Part shown: positions 60,268 to 64,000 of the stretch, piece after piece | How the letters are laid out: each line of letters begins with the position of its first letter | Numbering within the stretch: position 1 is the stretch's first letter | Source of the DNA: Algoriphagus terrigena DSM 22685 | Lineage (GTDB): Bacteria > Bacteroidota > Bacteroidia > Cytophagales > Cyclobacteriaceae | Reading direction: 5' to 3' | DNA: 64,000 bases | Assembly (NCBI RefSeq): GCF_000429445.1 | Contig: NZ_AUBW01000025.1 | Coordinates: 1 to 64,000, forward strand | Made by a program: the position numbers and the translations under genes | Notes under the pieces: model-generated | Database searches by the model: none | What the model was told of the DNA's origin: nothing | The model's input: only the letters and a program-made list of their open reading frames with translations

Positions 60268-61362
60268 ATGAGCAAAGCAGACTATTCTGTAGAAGACTTT
60301 ATCCTCGATCCGGACTTTCGGAGCTGGATACTTCAAAATGACCGGCAGACCGGAGCCTATTGGGAAGATTTTTTGGGAAAGCATCCCGAGAAAATCTCCG
60401 ATATCAAGCAGGCACGCCATCTTCTGATCCATTTGTCCAAGAAGAAGACAGGACTGCCGAGCACTGCGAAGGAAGAAATCTGGACAGCAATCTCCGAGCA
60501 GCTGGATCGACAAACCCAATCCAGCAGCGCCGCCAAAGTGGTCAGTTTGGATTCTTGGTCGGCCATCCAGCAATACAATCAGGAGAATGCCAGAAAGAAG
60601 CAGGCTGCGTGGAGATGGAAGGTTGCGGCAGTTTTTTTTCTCTTAGCGGGTCTGGGTTATTTTTTGGGAAAGACGCTGATGCCTGAAGCCGAAAAGCCTG
60701 CAGTTGCCGTGGTGCCGGAGATTGAGGTGTTTCAGGCTCCGCCAGGTGTTAAGTCGACAATCACACTCGAAGATGGTTCAATTGTTTTTTTGAACTCAGG
60801 AAGCAAGATCAGCTATACCAAGGGCTTCACCGATACCTTGCGTCTGTTGACTTTGGAGGGCGAGGCCTACTTTGAGGTAGCGCATGACTCTATCAGACCC
60901 TTTATTGTGCAGACGGGGGCTATTTCCACCCGCGCCTTGGGCACGGAATTCAATGTCTCTTCTTTCCCGGGAGAGCGCGTTTCGGTTTCGCTGGTGAAGG
61001 GGGAGGTTTTGGTGCGAAATGAGCAGGCAGCATTGGAGCAAAGGTTGTTGCCGGGAGAGGGGATAGCCGCTTCATCTGAGGACAAAGAGCTTGCGAAAAG
61101 CCAGTTTAACTCCGAAGAGGTGCTTTCTTGGATGAACAAGACCTTAATTTTTGATAAATCTCCCTTTCCGATTGCCAGCAGGAAGCTCGAGGCTTGGTTT
61201 GGAGTCGAGCTGATTTTCCAAAACAGCGTCCCTAAAGATCTTCACGTGTCGGGTAAGTTTATAGACGAGAGTCTTGAGAATATCCTCAAGGGCCTGAGCT
61301 ACTCGTCCCGTTTTAGCTATAGCATCGAAGGAAAAAAAGTATATATCCAATTCAACCTATAA
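60268..61362 (+). CDS. FecR-family anti-sigma factor
   Basis: A 364-residue protein with a cytoplasmic N-terminal sigma-binding part, one membrane helix (about 117-135), a FecR domain ('VKSTITLEDGSIVFLNSGSKI', 'LEGEAYFEVAHDS', 'ALGTEFNVSSF') and a C-terminal DUF4974 domain (about 285-360). It holds the FecI sigma factor at the inner membrane until contacted by the STN domain of the outer-membrane receptor. The order FecI-FecR-SusC here supports this. Length and domain order are typical. Confidence 0.93.
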   Translation: MSKADYSVEDFILDPDFRSWILQNDRQTGAYWEDFLGKHPEKISDIKQARHLLIHLSKKKTGLPSTAKEEIWTAISEQLDRQTQSSSAAKVVSLDSWSAIQQYNQENARKKQAAWRWKVAAVFFLLAGLGYFLGKTLMPEAEKPAVAVVPEIEVFQAPPGVKSTITLEDGSIVFLNSGSKISYTKGFTDTLRLLTLEGEAYFEVAHDSIRPFIVQTGAISTRALGTEFNVSSFPGERVSVSLVKGEVLVRNEQAALEQRLLPGEGIAASSEDKELAKSQFNSEEVLSWMNKTLIFDKSPFPIASRKLEAWFGVELIFQNSVPKDLHVSGKFIDESLENILKGLSYSSRFSYSIEGKKVYIQFNL

Positions 61363-61373
61363 CCCAATTGCCA

Positions 61374-61397
61374 ATGAAACATGCGTTAAGAAAGTAA
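61374..61397 (+). other. Seven-codon reading frame ahead of the receptor leader hairpin
   Basis: ATG AAA CAT GCG TTA AGA AAG TAA encodes MKHALRK and stops 3 bases before a stable hairpin (61400-61427) upstream of the receptor gene. It may be a leader peptide or a relict start of the receptor gene. There is no evidence of translation. Confidence 0.25.
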
Positions 61398-61399
61398 AA

Positions 61400-61427
61400 G
61401 GCCGAAGGTGAAGGATCACCCTCGGCC
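61400..61427 (+). repeat. Stable hairpin in the FecR-SusC intergenic region
   Basis: Arms GGCCGAAGGTGA and TCACCCTCGGCC pair with one mismatch around the loop AGGA. There is no T-run after it, so it is not a classical terminator. It lies 82 bases ahead of the receptor ATG and could be an attenuator, an RNA-stability or processing element. Confidence 0.55.
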
Positions 61428-61508
61428 CACAGGTTTTGATCGGTCTTGGCGGATAATCAAAACCCTAGTCCAAACAATTCTCAAATAGTCTAAACATGAA
61501 GTAAAATT

Positions 61509-64000
61509 ATGAAAAAAAGCATACTGTCAAGCTTAGTGGCTATGTCCAAAACTATCCTTTACAGCTTTGTGATTCAGTGCTTTTCGATGAGCGTCCTCCT
61601 GGCCTACTCCGGGAGTGCACAGGTCAAGGCCATCGATGAAGTACCAGTCAAGATTGAGCTGCAAAATACCTCTGTGGAGGAGGCATTTTCGAAGATCGAA
61701 AGTGCTACTGGGTATAACTTCGTTTATACCAGCCGGGAGCTGAAAGAGCTTCCCATGTTGACGATTTCCAATTCTGGAAGTCTGTATGATTTGCTCGTGG
61801 ATGTTTCCCTGCAAACCGGTTTGAATTTCAAGCAAATCAATAAAAATATTCACGTCAGAGTTGAGTCCAATGGCGCCTCTGGGGCGGTAAGCATTGAGCG
61901 TGCGGCTCAGGAGACCGTGACCGGAACTGTGGTGGATGATGCCGGCATGCCATTGCCGGGCGTCTCTATCATCGAGAAGGGTACGTCAAATGGAACAGTG
62001 ACGGATGTGGATGGGAAGTTTACGATCAACGTGGCTTCTTCTGAATCAATCCTGATGTTCTCCTTTATCGGCATGCAGTCTGTTGAGGAGCCGGTAGGGG
62101 AGCGTCGCGTCATTGACCTGCAGATGGAGACCGATACCCAGGGTCTGGATGAGGTCGTCGTAGTTGGTTACGGTACGGTGAAAAAGTCCGACCTGACTGG
62201 ATCTGTTGGGGTCGTTGGTGCGGAGGAACTGCTTAAGGCTCCTGTTGCCAATGCGCTTCAGGGCTTGAAAGGGAAAGTAGCGGGTGTGAACGTGTTTCTA
62301 AACTCAGGATCGCCTTCATCCAGCCCAAGAGTATTGATCAGAGGTCTCGGCACGATCAATTCATCTTCTCAGCCGCTGTATGTGGTAGACGGAGTGGTGA
62401 TGGAAAACATCGAGTTTTTGAATCCTAACGACATCGAAAGCATGGAAGTGCTGAAGGACGCTTCGTCCACGGCGATCTACGGTGCCAGAGGTGCCAATGG
62501 CGTGGTGATGGTTTCCACCAAAAGAGGAGCAAAATCCACCGGTGAAATCGTGTCCTACGATGGCTACGTGAGCATCGGCGTACTTCCTAAGAAGATGGAC
62601 GTCCTCAATGCGGAGGAGTTTATGCAAGTGTTGGAGACAGGCTTCGCCAATCACAGCAAATACAGCGACTCTCCGATTCCGCCGTTTACGCGAAATGACC
62701 CGAATCTCTTCGACGCAAGTGGGAAGCCGCTGTACGATACAGATTGGCAGGAAGAAGCAACCAGAACAGCCGTGTCCAATAACCATCAGTTGTCCTTCCA
62801 GTCCAAGGCGGAAAAGTCCTCTTTCGGGGCGTTTCTGAACTATACCAACATGGAGGGAATCATGCTCAACAACTACCTCGAGCGTGTAAATGGTAAATTT
62901 GCCTACGATGCCAATCCTAAAAAGTGGTTGTCTATCGGCTTGAACCTCTTGGCCAACGCCACGAAAGAAAATGTGTTTGAAGAGAGCGGCGGACACCAGA
63001 TGCCGCGAAGATCGATGATCGAGATGCCGGCGATTTTCCCAGTGAAATTCCCTGACGGTACCTGGAGCAACTCTTCGATGGTAACGGATCCTTACGGTTT
63101 CGAAGCTATCCCTAATCCGGTCCACGTGCTGACGACGCAGGATCGATTGAGAAAGCGCACCAAATTGTTTGGTAACCTCTACACGACCTTTCATATCCTT
63201 CCGGGCTTGGATCTGAGAACTCAGTTTGGTTTTGACAAAAACGACTATAACGAGCAAACCTACAGCCCGACGGATCTGATCAACATCAGCTCGCCAAATG
63301 GCTATGCTTACTTGGGTAACTCCCGAACCTTCTACTGGCAGCAGGAAAACTACCTGACCTACACCAAGGAGTTTGGCGATCATTCGATCAACGCCATGGC
63401 GGGTTTGAGCTGGCAGAAAAGAACAGACGAGTTTTTCAACGTGAGCGCAACCGGCTTTTCGGATGATACGTTCACTTTCAACCGAATTCAGGCAGCTTCC
63501 CAACCAGGAACTCCGAACTCCGGCTACGACGAGTGGAGCATGAACTCCTACTTCCTGAGAGGTAACTACAACTACAAGAGCAAATACCTCGTGACCTTCA
63601 CCGGCCGTGTGGACGGGTCTTCCAGATTTGGAGACAACAACAAATACGGGGTGTTCCCATCTGTGGGCTTGGGCTACGTGATCTCAAACGAGCCGTTCAT
63701 GCAAGGCATGTCCAATACCATCAGCGAGCTGAAACTCCGTTCCAGCTATGGTATCACCGGTAACACGGAAATCCCGACTTACCAGTCGCTTGGGACGATC
63801 TCCACAGCGACCACCCTGATCAATGGCACCCGTGCACCGATCAGCTACGTGAACAGACTTCCAAACCCAGATTTGGAATGGGAGAAAACCCGTCAATTTG
63901 ACATCGGATTTGATCTGTCGGTATTGGACAGAGCGTTGACCTTCAGCTTTGACTACTATCACAAGTTGACCACTGACTTGCTTCTTGATAGACCTGTTCC
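61509..64000 (+). CDS. SusC/RagA-type TonB-dependent receptor with STN domain (partial, runs off window)
   Basis: The first 830 codons are visible and the frame stays open to the edge. A signal peptide (to about residue 37) is followed by an STN (secretin/TonB short N-terminus) domain at about 46-118, then a CarboxypepD_reg-like domain (about 135-205, 'VTGTVVDDAGMPLPGVSIIEKGT'), the SusC signature DEVVVVGYG (214-222), a plug domain ('VLIRGLGTINSSSQPLYVVDGVV') and the start of the barrel. An STN domain is the element that signals to FecR, matching the two genes upstream. The receptor imports glycans or other large nutrients with a SusD partner, which would lie beyond the window. Confidence 0.95.
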   Translation, partial: MKKSILSSLVAMSKTILYSFVIQCFSMSVLLAYSGSAQVKAIDEVPVKIELQNTSVEEAFSKIESATGYNFVYTSRELKELPMLTISNSGSLYDLLVDVSLQTGLNFKQINKNIHVRVESNGASGAVSIERAAQETVTGTVVDDAGMPLPGVSIIEKGTSNGTVTDVDGKFTINVASSESILMFSFIGMQSVEEPVGERRVIDLQMETDTQGLDEVVVVGYGTVKKSDLTGSVGVVGAEELLKAPVANALQGLKGKVAGVNVFLNSGSPSSSPRVLIRGLGTINSSSQPLYVVDGVVMENIEFLNPNDIESMEVLKDASSTAIYGARGANGVVMVSTKRGAKSTGEIVSYDGYVSIGVLPKKMDVLNAEEFMQVLETGFANHSKYSDSPIPPFTRNDPNLFDASGKPLYDTDWQEEATRTAVSNNHQLSFQSKAEKSSFGAFLNYTNMEGIMLNNYLERVNGKFAYDANPKKWLSIGLNLLANATKENVFEESGGHQMPRRSMIEMPAIFPVKFPDGTWSNSSMVTDPYGFEAIPNPVHVLTTQDRLRKRTKLFGNLYTTFHILPGLDLRTQFGFDKNDYNEQTYSPTDLINISSPNGYAYLGNSRTFYWQQENYLTYTKEFGDHSINAMAGLSWQKRTDEFFNVSATGFSDDTFTFNRIQAASQPGTPNSGYDEWSMNSYFLRGNYNYKSKYLVTFTGRVDGSSRFGDNNKYGVFPSVGLGYVISNEPFMQGMSNTISELKLRSSYGITGNTEIPTYQSLGTISTATTLINGTRAPISYVNRLPNPDLEWEKTRQFDIGFDLSVLDRALTFSFDYYHKLTTDLLLDRPV

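Noticed and set aside
62361..63503. 380-codon leftward frame opposite the SusC-type receptor
   Set aside because: Antisense shadow of the receptor gene, which has continuous family motifs.
1..64000. CRISPR arrays, tRNA and rRNA genes, integrases
   Set aside because: I read the spacers for direct-repeat arrays, cloverleaf ends and integrase motifs and found nothing convincing. A dedicated tRNA scan was not possible.

Overview
The window looks like chromosomal DNA of a Bacteroidota bacterium, most likely class Cytophagia and close to Algoriphagus/Cyclobacteriaceae. The family-level placement is inferred from protein flavour, not from a search. Pointers are a FecI/FecR/SusC cassette, a two-component-propeller histidine kinase, many lipoproteins and SPII-type signal peptides, two-subunit methylmalonyl-CoA mutase, a NagB-PIG-L fusion, and promoters of the Bacteroidota form TTG-N17/18-TAnnTTTG (sucD, mutA and a sugar-nucleotide-type dehydrogenase). 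Shine-Dalgarno sites are mostly absent and several genes use TTG starts.

Layout. 1-6.4 kb: a transposase tail at the edge, then leftward amino-sugar genes (ROK kinase, NagB-PIG-L fusion), a CBS/DUF294 protein and sucD. 6.5-13.7 kb: rightward signalling and transport genes, namely a large propeller histidine kinase, a receiver-kinase hybrid with an altered H-box, and an ABC exporter-like pair followed by a DUF3299 protein. 13.7-18.9 kb: a class IV aminotransferase, a hemJ-SCO-cytochrome c operon, and meaB with small envelope proteins. 19-25.6 kb: dnaA, pointing left, separates meaB from mutA-mutB, and an AGE-type epimerase lipoprotein follows. 25.6-32.6 kb: a compact catabolic unit (degenerate Nudix regulator, secreted esterase, CitMHS carboxylate transporter, AtuA and its small partner) with a second esterase divergent from it. 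32.6-40.7 kb: an amidohydrolase, small proteins, an AT-rich AbiH defence gene, a MarR-ferredoxin reductase-ferredoxin unit, a Gfo/Idh/MocA oxidoreductase and a decayed GH43 gene. 40.7-50.7 kb: mostly secreted or envelope proteins (barrel-less TonB-plug protein with MG2, serine hydrolase, NTF2-like proteins, CPBP protease, outer membrane barrel plus Kelch lipoprotein) and a luciferase-like monooxygenase. 51.3-55.3 kb: an OmpR-type response regulator and kinase, then a Usp-like gene preceded by an array of 11-bp CTAAT repeats. 55.4-59.2 kb: a serine hydrolase, a TPR lipoprotein, a PIN toxin-antitoxin pair and an NAD-dependent dehydrogenase. 59.5-64 kb: a FecI sigma factor, FecR anti-sigma factor and the first 830 codons of an STN-bearing SusC-type receptor that runs off the window.

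The genes belong to separate small units rather than one large island. The most system-like and least explained are the Nudix-esterase-CitMHS-AtuA operon (25.6-32.6 kb), the His-rich ABC/DUF3299 unit (11.2-13.7 kb) and the two-component/11-bp-repeat module (51.4-55.3 kb). No rRNA, tRNA or CRISPR array was recognised. All family assignments come from reading motifs by eye.
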